A stretch of DNA of 64,000 nucleotides from Phalacrocorax aristotelis (taxonomy: Eukaryota > Chordata > Aves > Suliformes > Phalacrocoracidae): the NCBI RefSeq assembly GCF_949628215.1, contig NC_134283.1:5387610-5451609 (forward strand), given 5' to 3'. How positions within the stretch are numbered: position 1 is the first letter of the stretch; each line of letters begins with the position of its first letter. Position numbers and translations under genes: made by a program. The notes beneath the pieces are model-generated. The model was not told where the DNA came from. It searched no databases and was given only the letters and a program-made list of their open reading frames with translations. Below, piece by piece: positions 43,997 through 56,206 of the stretch.

Positions 43997-46517
43997 ATGA
44001 CACCATTTCCTGCTGTTTTGTCTTCAGATTTAACTTCCTCGTTAGGGAGCACTCAGCTAACAAGATTCAGCATTTAAAAAAAAGGCTTACCTGGATAATC
44101 AGTTCAACCACCACTCTTATCTCTGGGGTTTGAGGGTAAGGTTTTAATCTAAAGCAAGTGGAGCGGCTGGCTGTCCTTTACCTAGCGCAGACAGGGCTTG
44201 AGGACTGTTCTCCAGCTCCTCCTCAGGGGAATGTCTTTTCCCTCAACTTGCTTTCACCCGCCTCTGTCAGATTGCAAAAGCTGAAAGAAAAAAAAACAAA
44301 CTCCAGAAGGGTGGAGCCTGAGAGCTGTAGTGAGCGAGCAAAAGCACCAGCACTGACTCACCAGGCACGCAAAATCTGATTGCTACTGGAGCAGAGGCTG
44401 CTTTGCATTTTCACTCGTTTCATGCTTCCTGCAGGCACTAGCTTGGGCTCTGATGAAAAGGGTATTTTTTTGGCTCAGTAGCCGGCTGAATGCACTTGGG
44501 TAATATCATCCCCCCACCCCCCTCCCCCCGGTATTAGGTTACTATATTTGTTTGGAAACGCGGGGAACAAATCCTGCACACATTCAAGCTGAGAAGGTTT
44601 TTGCACTCGTTCTGAAAAGCAGCAAGATTTTGGCACAGTAATTTGCACCTGCAACCCCCTTGCCCCAGTCGGCACACACAAGTACTTCAGCCTTGCCTTT
44701 GCTTAATTTCCTCTCTATGATTTCCATGCGTTTTCTTTATTACAGTGAATGTCATAGAATGTAAGAAAGCACTGGGACAGCAATGTGTCTTCTTTGGTCT
44801 TTGCCCACAAGCAGCACCCGAGGTTGTCAGGGTGGTGAAGATGCTATTGGCAAAGGGATGACTAGGGAGTGCTAACAACACACCGGGAGCTCCATCGTTT
44901 TGGTGCGTTTCACACTGCTTTTGTATCTGCAGACCTTGCTTGCGTTTTGCCAAGGTCAGCTTTACTAATTCTCGCCCATACACAGCTGGATTCTTCCCTG
45001 TTAGTCCCCCAACAGTAGTTCCAGTCCTTCACATTTACTACCAACAGCAAGTTTAATTCAAGCACTGATTTATTGGCATAATTAGCAGAGATAATAAATC
45101 AGACCAAACAGAGACGTCTGTGGTAACCCATTACACAGCTCCACTCCCATATCAAAAGTTGGTTCTTTATCATCCCATCAGTGGCCAGTGTTTGACCCCG
45201 CAAGCGAGATCCAATGCCCAAGGCGAGAAGCGCTGAAGGGAAGGGATTACCTGTCCCTGTCGGGCTCCTCTGGGCAGATCCAATTTCATACAAAGAGAAG
45301 TTCATATTCCTGGGTGGATCGTGCTGTACATGGAATAATCCCTTCTCTTCCCACAGGCTGAGCGCCCCTCGTTTTGACAAAGGGAAGCCAAAAGCCGAGC
45401 AGGCGGACCCAAAGCCCTGGTGGGAACCGTACCAAGACGGCGGCCCTGGACCCTTCGCTGTGCGACGTCTGAGCAGACCCAGCCGTGCCCCTTGCCCAGA
45501 CTCATTTGGGACCGCAGATGGTGCCAGAAGTGGACGCTTGCCATGCTCCCTCAGGCAAATGTGTGAAGTGCGTGGGATCTGTTCCAGCTAACTCTGGGGT
45601 CCCGTTAAGACACAAGTATTGTCTAACCAAGTAGGAGCAACACCCATTTCTCCTGGTACTTTGACACTCAGCTTTTCTCAGCTCCTCTCCCTATCACATA
45701 GCTCTGGTATCGAGCATTTTTTCCCCATGTCTTTCAAATTCTCAGCCCAACTCACTATCCTATACCATCATTCCTGCATCATTCTCCTTTTCCTTCCCAT
45801 GCTGCACGTTTTGGTCCTCAAACTATTAAAACCACAAACTCTCATTCTCCCCAGGCATGCCCAAGGCCGTGAGAGAGCAAAGCTCACTCAATGAGTGCTA
45901 GAGGTAAGAAAAGGCTGATCATCAGCCAGGAGCCTGCCAGCGCCTGTTTGCATTTCAGCTCTGTGCCAGACCATTGGGGTTAATTTCAGGCTTGGTGGGG
46001 CAATGAACTGCAATCAGGGCTGCTGGGTAATGTGGCCACGGTGTGCCCACGCCCGTCATCCAAAGCAGCAAAGGGCAAAGCTCAGCTCGGGCCGGCTGGG
46101 TTGTGGGGAGCGTGACCGCGGGGTGAAGGTGCAAACGGGAGTGGCCTTGCAAAGGATATTGCTGTCCCCCTGGACACTGTAGTGCAGTTTCCCAACCTTG
46201 GCAGGAGCTGAAGCTGGTTGAGCTTTCTCCAGAAGACCTTCAATGGAGTAGAACTCACTTTTATTTATTTACAAATTAGAACTGCTGACAACATTTCATT
46301 TATTAGTGAAATCCTTCTCTCATCCTAACTGTCCTGAGAGGCTACATCAAATATCCCTCCCTCCCTGCTTCTAACAGATTATTATATGTTGCAATGTTTG
46401 CCTGGAGAAATAAAATCCTAGGGTGCCCTGTTTGGGATAGTAGTCAAGTGTCTGCTCGCTGTTAAACAGCTCCCCTCTACAATGACCGCCATGATGGGCT
46501 GTATAACAATGCAAGGT

Positions 46518-46590
46518 CTATTCTATTCTATTCTATTCTATTCTATTCTATTCTATTCTATTCTATTCTATTCTATTCTATTCTATTCTA
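46518..46590 (+). repeat. (CTATT)14 microsatellite, copy B
   Basis: Fourteen perfect CTATT units, the same number as in copy A, followed by the same degenerate run. Confidence 0.98.
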
Positions 46591-47466
46591 TCCTACTCTA
46601 TAGTATACTATGTACTATAGTATGCTGAATAGAATAGGATGCTAAGTCACTGGAAAAGGAAGCACTACACACCCTGAGCCGAGTGGCCACTCTAGCCCTT
46701 CATTTTCAAAGGGAATTTAATAGATGTAGGCTGCCCTAATACAAAACCGGTAAATAATATTCATGGTCTATAAACATATTCATAATGGCAGAGCTCCCTC
46801 ATGCTTTATACACATCACCTTCCTTATGTAATTATAGATATCAAAGAGCTGTGGCTATATATCTTTCCAGGTTTGTATTCCCAGCATCCATCACGTGCGG
46901 TTTTGGTGGTGCCCGTCCCACCGGCCAAAGGATGAGCCTGCAGCTATGGCTGCAAGTTTTGCCCATGGGACTACAGAAAGGAGTAGCTGTGCTGGACATT
47001 GCTTGGCTTTTGCTCAGTGAGAGAGACACCAAATCTCAGTTTCAGTGTTTCCACTGTCTGAGGCATCTTTCTGAAGGCTGGTGAGTGTCCAGAATTATCT
47101 TCTCTGATTATCTTTACCCAGCCAATGTGAGGTTTTCCACACAAGCCAGCAGCAAGAGTGTTAAAGCCGACCGAGGAGGCCACTTTGGTCTGTAGGGCCT
47201 TCCAGTCCTGAGGGTCTCAGCATAAATCTCTTACTTGTAAGTGGTGGTAATTCAGTTACATTCCATTACAAGGGGAACAATCAGCTTTTCTACATGAATG
47301 GCTTTATCACATAGAGCGTTTGAAGCAAAAAACCGTTTTAAGTAACTGCTTGGGTAAAAAACATGCCCATACAGCCCACTGTTATTTTCCCATGAATCGT
47401 GAGAGCTGCAGTGGGACAAGTCGGGGTGGGATTCTCCTCCAAACGTGGTCACAGCACCATGGGGAC

Positions 47467-47957
47467 ACCCTATAGGGCTTTAAACTAGGTTCAAAGAGGG
47501 GTGCAGCCAGGCCCACCAGAGAGGAGCCTAGGGGTGGCATGCCTGGGTTGGGGGTGAAACCAAGAGCCCAGCTCAAGTGCATCTACTCCAATGCACACAG
47601 CATGGGCAACAAGCAGGAGGAGCTGGAAGCCATCGTGCAGCGGGATGGCTATGACTTAGTTGCCATCACAGAGACACGGGTGGGATGACTCTTACAACTG
47701 GAGTGCTGCAGTGGATGGCTATAAGCTCTTCAGGAGGGATAGGCAAGGAAGGAGAGATGGTGGGGTGGCTCTATACGTTGGGAGTGCTTCGGTTGCAAAG
47801 AACTTAGCGATTATGATGATAAGGTCTAGTGCTTATGGGTAAGGATGAGGGGGAAGGCCCATAAGGCAGATACCCTGCTAGGAGTCTGTTATAGACCAGC
47901 CAACCAGGATGAAGAGGTAGATGAAGAGTTCTACAAGCAGCTGGAAGAAGTATCTTC
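47467..47957 (+). mobile_element. CR1 LINE, 5' piece of the split element (copy B)
   Basis: Counterpart of 22150-22640, ending at the same CTTC. Confidence 0.9.
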
Positions 47958-48763
47958 CATCTCCCAGGGAGCTCAGGCACCCACCGTTTGCTTATGCCTG
48001 AGATTCTACTTTTGCAGCTTAACTTTGCAAGGAGTGCGCAACCTCCCTCCTCGCTCTGCATCTGACACACTGCCGCACAAACATCCCAGTGCTTCCCAAA
48101 GCAGTACGTCATATGCACCCAGAGCACCTTTGGAGACCCACAACATTAATCTTTCTCTCTTCATTTCAATGTCTTATCTAGAAATTGGATATATTCTGTT
48201 TTACTGGCTTTTTGTGCAGATAAATGCTCCCATGATTAACCGGTTAATAATTGCCATCCTGTTACGCTGTCATTGCCGAAGGGAAGTGCGACAGTGTAAT
48301 ATGTAACGGGGCACAGGCATTGCTGGCTGGACCCTGAGACAGTTTCATTCCACGCTTTTTTAACAAGAGCTGTCCATCACGCTGTCAAAAGCCTCCTTTG
48401 GACATTTTCCAAGTGGGAAAATTTGGAAATTTGGAAAAACCTGGGGCTGAAGTGCTGTTACAGAGGTGCAGCCGGGCAAAGTGGGCACCCACAGCAGAGC
48501 CTGCAAACAAAGCAGATGGTCTGTGGGGAAATACTCGGTCGCTAAACACCAGTTTCTAATTCTCTTCAATTTCACCACATTTTCACCATTATGGGTAACT
48601 GCTTGGTAATTGCAGGGCAACGCATTTTCTTGCTGTGGGGACAGCAAGGCCTCATTTGAAAATAAAGATGTTATGTTGGTCTAGTCCAAAAATCAACATA
48701 AGACAGCCCATTAAAATTAATTAGCCGATCATTTGTAAAATTTCTGTACTCTTGCCAAACTGC
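47958..48763. other. Left part of the DNA that splits the CR1 (copy B)
   Basis: Counterpart of 22641-23445. Nothing recognised. Confidence 0.4.
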
Positions 48764-49333
48764 TGTGGTTTACCCCAGCGGGCAACTAAGCACCACGCAG
48801 CCGCTCACTCACCCCCCTCAGTGGGAGCAGGGAGGGAATCGGAAGGTTAAAAGTGAGAAAACTTGTGGGTTGAGAAAAGAACATTTTAAAATTTGAAATA
48901 ATAAATTTTTTTAAATTGTAATGAAATGGAAAACAACGAGAGAGAGAGACTGAGGAACAAAACTCAGGGAAAACAAGTGACGCAACCACCCACCACCCAC
49001 TGACCAACGCCCAGCCAGTCCCCGAGCAGCGATCGCTGCCCCCCCAGCCAACTCCCCCCAGCTTATGTCTGAGCATGACATCATATGGTATGGAATATCT
49101 CTTTGGCCAGTCTGGGTCAGCTGTCCTGGCTGTGCCCCCTCCCAGCTCCTTGTCCACCTCCTGGCTGGCAGAGCATGGGAAGCTGAAAAGTCCTTCACTT
49201 AGCGTTAAGCACTGCTCGGCATCAACAAACACATCAGTGTGTTCTCAACATTATTCCCATACTAAATCCAAAACACAGCACAAGACCAGCTGCTAGGAAG
49301 AAAATTAACTCTATCCCAGCTGAAACCCGGACA
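48764..49333 (-). mobile_element. Solo LTR, avian ERVL-like (copy B)
   Basis: Counterpart of 23446-24015, with only a few differences. Confidence 0.85.
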
Positions 49334-49730
49334 CTAAACAAACGCATAAATTGGCCTATGATCTGGGCACACGTAATTCCACCCATTTGGGTATGACCTG
49401 CCTGTGCAAAGAGGATCCACAAGTTTACAGCCTCTATCGTTATCAAGCACATAAATGCCTAGGTATTCAAACCTGTGTGCCGTGTGCAAAAAATACTGTT
49501 GCAAGACATTTTAAGAGGAGAATACTCCCAGCTAACCCATAGGTGCACTGACTAAAAGAGAGTTATCTATGTGAATAAATAATGGGGGGAAAATGAAAGT
49601 TCACTCAGCCCTATGAAATTTATTTGGTGAGCTCACACTTGGGATAGCAGAGAGGTACTGATGAACCACTCACCATACCTCTGCAACTGGCATATGAAGC
49701 AACAGAAAGCACGTCTCAAAGAGAAGTAGA

Positions 49731-49783
49731 AATGTTGGACTAGATGAACCCTGAGGCCCCTTCCAACCTGTGATTCTGTGATA
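49731..49783 (+). mobile_element. CR1 LINE 3' tail (copy B)
   Basis: Counterpart of 24413-24465. Confidence 0.9.
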
Positions 49784-49901
49784 TTCCTTAATTTTCCTCA
49801 ATGGAAAATATCTTGGCTTTGTGATTCATATGTTCTCCATATAGTGATCGAATTGATGTTACTAGACGATTTATGTATTTATCTATATACACACATATCT
49901 A

Positions 49902-50458
49902 CCCTCAAAGTGCAAGGGTTATGAATGGGTAGTATAATTGGCTTGGGAGGGGGGTTATTAGGAGGGTAACTCGTATGATGCCATATCCGCCTAGTTTTAG
50001 GAGGAGGGCGGCAAGTAGTATAGAGCCTGTGATTGGGCTTCTATGTGGGCCTTGGGGAGTCATAGGTGGAGTCCATATAGGGGGGCTTTTACTATGAATG
50101 CTGTTAGTAGGGCGAGGCCGGATAGTAAGTTAGTTCAGGAGTTGGTGGGGGCAAGGTGGGTTAGTTTTAGCCTTGTTAGGTGGAGGGTGCCAGATTGGGT
50201 GTGTAGGTGAAGGATTGTGACTAGTAAGGGGAGTGAGCTGATGAGGGTATAGAATAGTAGGTAGATGCCGGCGCTTAGGCGTTCTGGTTGGTTTCCTCAG
50301 CGGGTGATTAGGATTAGGGTTGGAATTAGGGTTGCTTCGAATGAGATGTAGAATAGAATGAGGTCTGAGGCTGAGAATGCTAGGAGGATGAATGGTTGGA
50401 TAGTGATTAGGGCTATTAGGAAGGTTCGTTTTCGTGTTGGGGGTTCATGTTGTAGGTG
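49902..50458 (-). pseudogene. MT-ND4: Nuclear mitochondrial insertion: ND4 fragment (copy B)
   Basis: Counterpart of 24584-25140. I saw one base difference (GGAGGAC in A, GGAGGGC in B near 50006). It has the same edges, so it was copied with the duplication, not inserted again. Confidence 0.95.
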
Positions 50459-50907
50459 AAAAAACACAATCTTTGCCCACGTGCCTATATGCAGCACCAG
50501 TCACCATTTATGCGCCGTCGGTCATGCCATGACCCTACCAAGCCCCAGCCTCGGCCGGGTTACATTGTCCCTGTTCCACCGAAGCCATGGAGCAATGCTC
50601 CTGGCACTCGCCTGGCTCTGAGCCCGCTCCTCCCAAAGCTCCTCCAAAACAAAGCTGTTGTTTCAGCGTAAAGGCTCTCACTGACTTCACTGGGAATTTG
50701 GATCAGCCCTAATTCAGGCAATCAGCCTGGAAACATGCAAAGCGGGAACAATTACACGAGTTCTGTCATTCCCATTCCTCAGGTTTTTTCTTTTTTTGGA
50801 GGTAGGTGGGAGGGAAACCTTTTGTCTCAGTGAAGAGTAAGGAACAGAGTACAGTGACAGCAAAGGGAAGAAAACAACTGTGCCTTAAGAAAACAGATAT
50901 TCATCGC

Positions 50908-51298
50908 AATCAGGGGACTGGAGCTTCTCCCTTATGAGGAAAGGCTGAGAGACCTGGGGAGGATCTTATCAATGCTGATGAATATCTAAAGGGCAGGTGC
51001 CACTGGGATGGGCCGGACTCTTTTCAGCGGTGCCCAACGCCAGGCCAAGGGGCAACAGGCACAAGCTGGAACACGGGAAGTTCCACCTGAACATGAGGAC
51101 AAACCCCTTCCCTGTGCGGGTGCCAGAGCAGGGGCACAGGCTGCCCAGAGAGGCTGCGGGGTCCCTTCCCTGGAGACATTCACCCCCCGCCTGGACGTGA
51201 CCCTGTGCCCCTGCTCTGGGGGTGCCTGCTCAGGCGGAGGGTGGGACGGGGTGAGCTCCAGAGGTCCCTTCCAACCCCTGCCATTCTGCGATTCTGTA
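50908..51298 (+). mobile_element. CR1 LINE 3' fragment (copy B)
   Basis: Counterpart of 25590-25980, abutting the NAT pseudogene in the same way. Confidence 0.93.
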
Positions 51299-51321
51299 AT
51301 GGAGACCCTGTGCATTTTCAT

Positions 51322-51540
51322 CCCATACGGTAAAAAGGCAACTGATTTCCATGCAATGGCGATGGTACTTGCTTTTCCTCATCACACCATTGGAAATTGA
51401 TGCTACGTCCAGGTCAGTGTTTCCTCTCAGGCTGATGCTGAGGATGCTGTCGTGCTGGAAGATTGTCATCCTCCTTTCCAAACTGTTATTTAATAGGAGC
51501 TGTGGTATGAAATTCTGGTGAAATAGTCCTTGAAAAGTAA
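51322..51540 (-). pseudogene. Degraded NAT 5' fragment (copy B)
   Basis: Counterpart of 26004-26222: same blocks (MTIFQHD, DLDVASIS, HRHCMEIS), same internal deletion, same CR1 truncation. Confidence 0.8.
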
Positions 51541-53765
51541 CCTCCTGCTTTTAAAGCAGCTGGAGGCACATCTCTGCTGCTCCCCTATTGAAAATAAATA
51601 GACCTATCGTGGAGAAAAGCCTACGGTTCAGCCACACACCGTGAAGTCCCACCGAGACCAAACCCAACGCTAATTTTGTCAACTCACACTGATGTCATTT
51701 TTAATTGTTCTCTCGGCAGCTGTGCTCAGAGCCTGCCTAGCACCAGGCGCTGCGCCTCGTGTGTCATCGCTGCTGCTGCCCAGCGCAGCTCGCGACCTCC
51801 CCCAGGCCAGAGTAAATGGAGACAAATATAACGTTGACAAATACAGTGCTGTCACTGGGGCTGGAGACGGGGACCCTGAACCCAGGCAGGTGATGGAGGG
51901 AAATGCCGTCAACGCAGCATAGCTTTCTGCTAAAACAGCAGAGCTGTGCAAACCCTTGGGGAAATGTCCAAGAGGCAGCAGGACTCAGCGGCCGGCCAGG
52001 TGAGCAAAGCGGCTGCAATGCCCTTTTTCCTCCGATTTCCAGCTTTCATGAGAGGCGCTAGGCTCCCCCCAGCCCTGCAGGGAAGCTGGGGTGAGCGGGT
52101 CTGTCAACCCTTCAGCCAGCAAACCCCATCCCTTTGATCAACACTGAAAGCACTAAGCAACCTCACCAAAAGCAATCGCCTGTCCCCTCTCAGCTGTCTT
52201 GCCAGGTCCTTACCCGCTTCGCAATTATTCTTCTAATTCCTGCCTATGCCAGCGTACCTAGTAATTTCCCAGGTAGTGTTGTATCGAAAGCTTTACTGAA
52301 ACGCAGCACCTGAAGTCCCACTACACACATTTCTTCCTTCAAGACAATCGCTCACCTGATCATAGAAACCCAGTAGTTAATTTGGGCTACCATTTTTAAT
52401 AAACCCGTTTTGCTGAAATTTCTCGCAACCGTCAGAGGCAGCCATAGCATTTCATTTTCTCAGTAACGTACCATTTACTCATACCTGAGGCTTGGGCTAC
52501 AGCAGGGTACTTCAGCAGGACAGCAGAATATAAGCCCAGCCTGACCAAGTGGGCATGACTGTGGGCAGACTGCCCATCTGACCGTGCCGTGGGTCAGTCA
52601 GTAACCTGGAGTAGAAAACACTCAGTCTAAACGTCACAAACCCAGTGGGTTCCTACTGCCGCTGAATGCAAACCCAAATCCCGCTTTGGTTCAGGAGGCA
52701 AACCTGAACTGTAGCTTTGATGCCCATTTGGTATTCTCTCTTTATTTGCTTTTTCCTCCAGCGTTGGCCCGGCGCTCAGGCGTTGCTGCCGCAGCACCGC
52801 ACATTCCTACCGCAGAACAGCATTCATTTTGCTTTTCTCTCCCTGGGGACTAGCATGTACTTTTCGAAGCTGCACATTCATTTTATTAGTTCTATTCCCA
52901 GTCTCCAAAATGTCGAGCTTCTTTTATATGAATGTGCTGCAACTTAGTACCATCAGCAAACTCCACTGAAACAGCGAGAAACACAGACCTAGCAAAGATC
53001 CCTGCGGAAACCCACCCACAGCCCTTCTCCAGCGCCACACTTTGCTCTGTATCATCCCCACAGCACTTTAATTCACATAATCTACCCTCATTTGTAACCC
53101 ACCTCGTTCCCTGGCCTCGGTTAATGATCTCATCTTGTGTGTTATGTGTTTATAATGCTGGCTAACAACAAATGTTTTATTTTTTCACTGGTAGCACCTT
53201 TGTGAAATATTTATGATCACTAGATGTCACTGTAATTTTACTCTGTCTCCAGCCTGACACAACCAACGTGATTCCTGGGCTCTAATGAGCTCGCTTGAAA
53301 ATGCTTTTGAAGAATTTATTACTGATCAGAAAAATACCCAGCTGCTATCCTGATGGAGGGTTTCCCGGGGTGGGAGGGCAGAACCGGCCTCACTCCAGGC
53401 TTTGGCTGAGTTTTTGTGGGCAGTTGTCAGGCTGAACAATGCCTGAACAACAGCTTGAACAATGCAAAACCATGCAACCTTGGAGCCAAGCGTTCACACA
53501 CGTGTCTTTGTGTGTACGTTTCATGGGTCTCTGCTCACACAGGTTCCTGCTCAACCCATGAAAGTCCTCTTAAATTTATGTGGAGTTATTAAACCCCTCC
53601 AGTGCGTGCATGCTGCAAAATGTGTGTGCAGATACACACCACCCTGGGCTCTGTGCGGTTCACCGGGGCTGGCAAATCTACAAGGCTGCTGGTTGACTGC
53701 AGATTCCCCTGTATCCTTAATCACCAGATGCCCTTAAAAATTTCTTGTTTGGACACTAAAGCAAG
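51541..53765. other. Flank of the NAT pseudogene up to the CR1 break (copy B)
   Basis: Counterpart of 26223-28447. No gene recognised. Confidence 0.4.
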
Positions 53766-56206
53766 CTTCTGGCCAACAGTACCTGGTCCTGATGGGTGAC
53801 TTCAACTCCCCAGATATCTGCTGGAAGAACAACACGGCAGCTCGCATGTCATCCACCAAGTTCCTGGAATGTATAGAGGACTTTCCTGATACAAGTGTTA
53901 GAAGTGCCAACCAGGAAGGAGGTGCTGCTGGACTTGCTATTCTCAAACAGAGAAAGCCTGCTTTGTAATATCTCGGTTAGTGATAGCCTTGGCTGCAGTG
54001 ACCACAATATGGTGGAGTTTGGGATCCTGCTGAGTGTGCTGAAGGTCAGCTCTAAGACAAGGGTTCTGGATTTTAGAAGAGCAAACTTCATTTCACTCAG
54101 GGCTCAGTTGGGAGGGATTCGATGGAAAGCTTCCATGGAAGACAAAGGAGCTAGTGAGTGCTGGGAGTTCTTCAAGAACTCTCTATTGGAAGAACAAAGA
54201 CAACTTATCCCCTACAAAGGAAAGGGAAGTAAGCGGAGCAAGAGGCCCCCATGGCTCAACCATGACCTCCTGGGTCTACTCAAATCCAAACGGGAAGCAT
54301 ACCAGAGATGGAGACGTGGAGGATTATCTGTTAAGAGCTACAAGGACATTGCCAGAGCATGCAGAGATCCAATTAGAAAAGCAAAAGCCCAGCTCAAATT
54401 GAAACTGGCTGTAAATGTCAAAAATAACAAGAAGGTTTCTTCAGGTATGTCAACCATAAGCAGAAAAAGAAGAAAACCATAGGCCCATGGTTAAACGGAA
54501 AAGGAGAGTCAATCACCAATGATGCCAAAAAGGCAGAGGCCCTCAATACTGTCTTCACCTCTATCTTTACCAGCACTGTCGGGTCCCAGGCTTTGGGAAC
54601 GAAATTGCCAGTTCATCCACACACCGACCCACCATCAGCGAAGGAAGGGTTAGTATATGAATTACTACAGGAGCTTGACTCCTGCAAATCAATGGGTCCT
54701 GACGCCAGCCACCCAAGGGTGTTGAGAGAGCTGGCTGACACCATTGCAAGGCCACTCTCCATAATCTTCGAGAAGTCATGGAGAACGGGGATGTCCCAGA
54801 GGACTGGAGGAAGGCAAATGTTACCCCTATCTACAAGAAAGGCTCGAGGGAGTATCCGGGTAAATATAGGCCCATCAGCCTTACTTCAGTCCCTGGGAAA
54901 GTTATGGAACGAATCCTCCTGGGGGCCGTCACAAGTCAATTGAAGCACGTGATTGGGAAAAGCCAACATGGCTTCACTAAAGGCAGATCGTGCTTGACAA
55001 ACCTGGTGGCCTTCTATGACAAAGTGACTGCCTGGTTGACACGGGGCGGGCGGTGAACATTGTCTACCTGGACTTCTCCAAGGCCTTTGATAAGGCCCCC
55101 CACAGTCTCCTCCTGGAGAAATTGATGCGTTATGGCCTAGGCAAGTGGTCTGTGCAGTGGGTGGGGAACTGGCTGACAGGCCGCACCCAAAGGGTGGTGG
55201 TAAATAGCTCCTTTTCCAAGTGGCAACCTGTCACAAGTGGGGGTCCCCCAGGGATCAATATTGGGCCCAATGTTATTCAACATCTTTGTAAGCGATCTGG
55301 ATAACAGCATCAAGTGTAGCCTGATGAAGTTTGCGGATGACACCAAACTGAGTGGGGAAGTAGACACTCCAGGAAGGGAGAGCTGCTCTGCAGGAAGATC
55401 TGGATATCCTGGAAGAGTGGGCCAACGAGAACCTTATGAAGTTCAACAAGGAGAAGTGTAAGGTCCTGCACCTGGGAAAACATAATCCGGGAGCGCAGCG
55501 CAGACTGGGATCCACCTGGCCGGAGAGCAGCTCTGTGGAAAGGGACCTGGTGGTCCTGGTGGACAGAAAGCTTAACATGAGTGATGAGTGTGCTGCTGCG
55601 GCCAAGAAGGCCAACAGGATGCTGGGTTGCATCAAAAAGGGCACCAGCAGAGATAAAGAAGTCATTATCCCGCTCTACTCAGCGCTTGTCAGGCCACGCC
55701 TGGAGTACTGTGTCCAGTTCTGGTCCCCGCTGTACAAAAAGGATGTGGACAGTCTGGAAGGGTCCAGAGAAGGGCCACCAAGATGACCCAAGGACTGGGA
55801 AGCTGCCATACAAGGATAGGCTGGGAGAAATGGGTTTGTTCAGCCTTGAGAAAAGGAGGCTCAGAGGGGATCTCATCACCATGTACCAGTACTTAAGGGG
55901 TAGCTACAAAGAAGATGGAGACTCCCTTTTTACACAGAGTCACATGGAGAGGACAAGGGGGAATGGACACAGGTTGCTCTTGGGGAGATTCCGATTGGAC
56001 ACGAGAGGGAAATTTTTCACAGTGAGGACAGTCACCATTGGAATAATCTCCCCAGGGAAGGGGGTGGCGGCCACGTTGGACACTTTCAAGAGTCGGCTGG
56101 ACAGGGTGCTGGGCCATCTTGTCTAGACTGTGCTCTGCCTAGAAAGGTTGGACTAGATGATCTCTGAGGTCCCTTCCAGCCTGGGATTCTGTGATTCTGT
56201 GATTCT
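53766..56206 (+). mobile_element. CR1 LINE, 3' piece of the split element (copy B)
   Basis: Counterpart of 28448-30888, with the same frameshifts and the RT FADD motif; only a handful of base differences. Confidence 0.95.

Larger units (their letters stand above)
42212..46517. other. 5' flank of NAT copy B
   Basis: Counterpart of 17583-21200 plus two extra stretches. The first 1.0 kb differs from copy A at only about four positions. No coding exon recognised; the frame at 43340-43552 lies in copy-B-only sequence and has no family signature. Confidence 0.45.
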
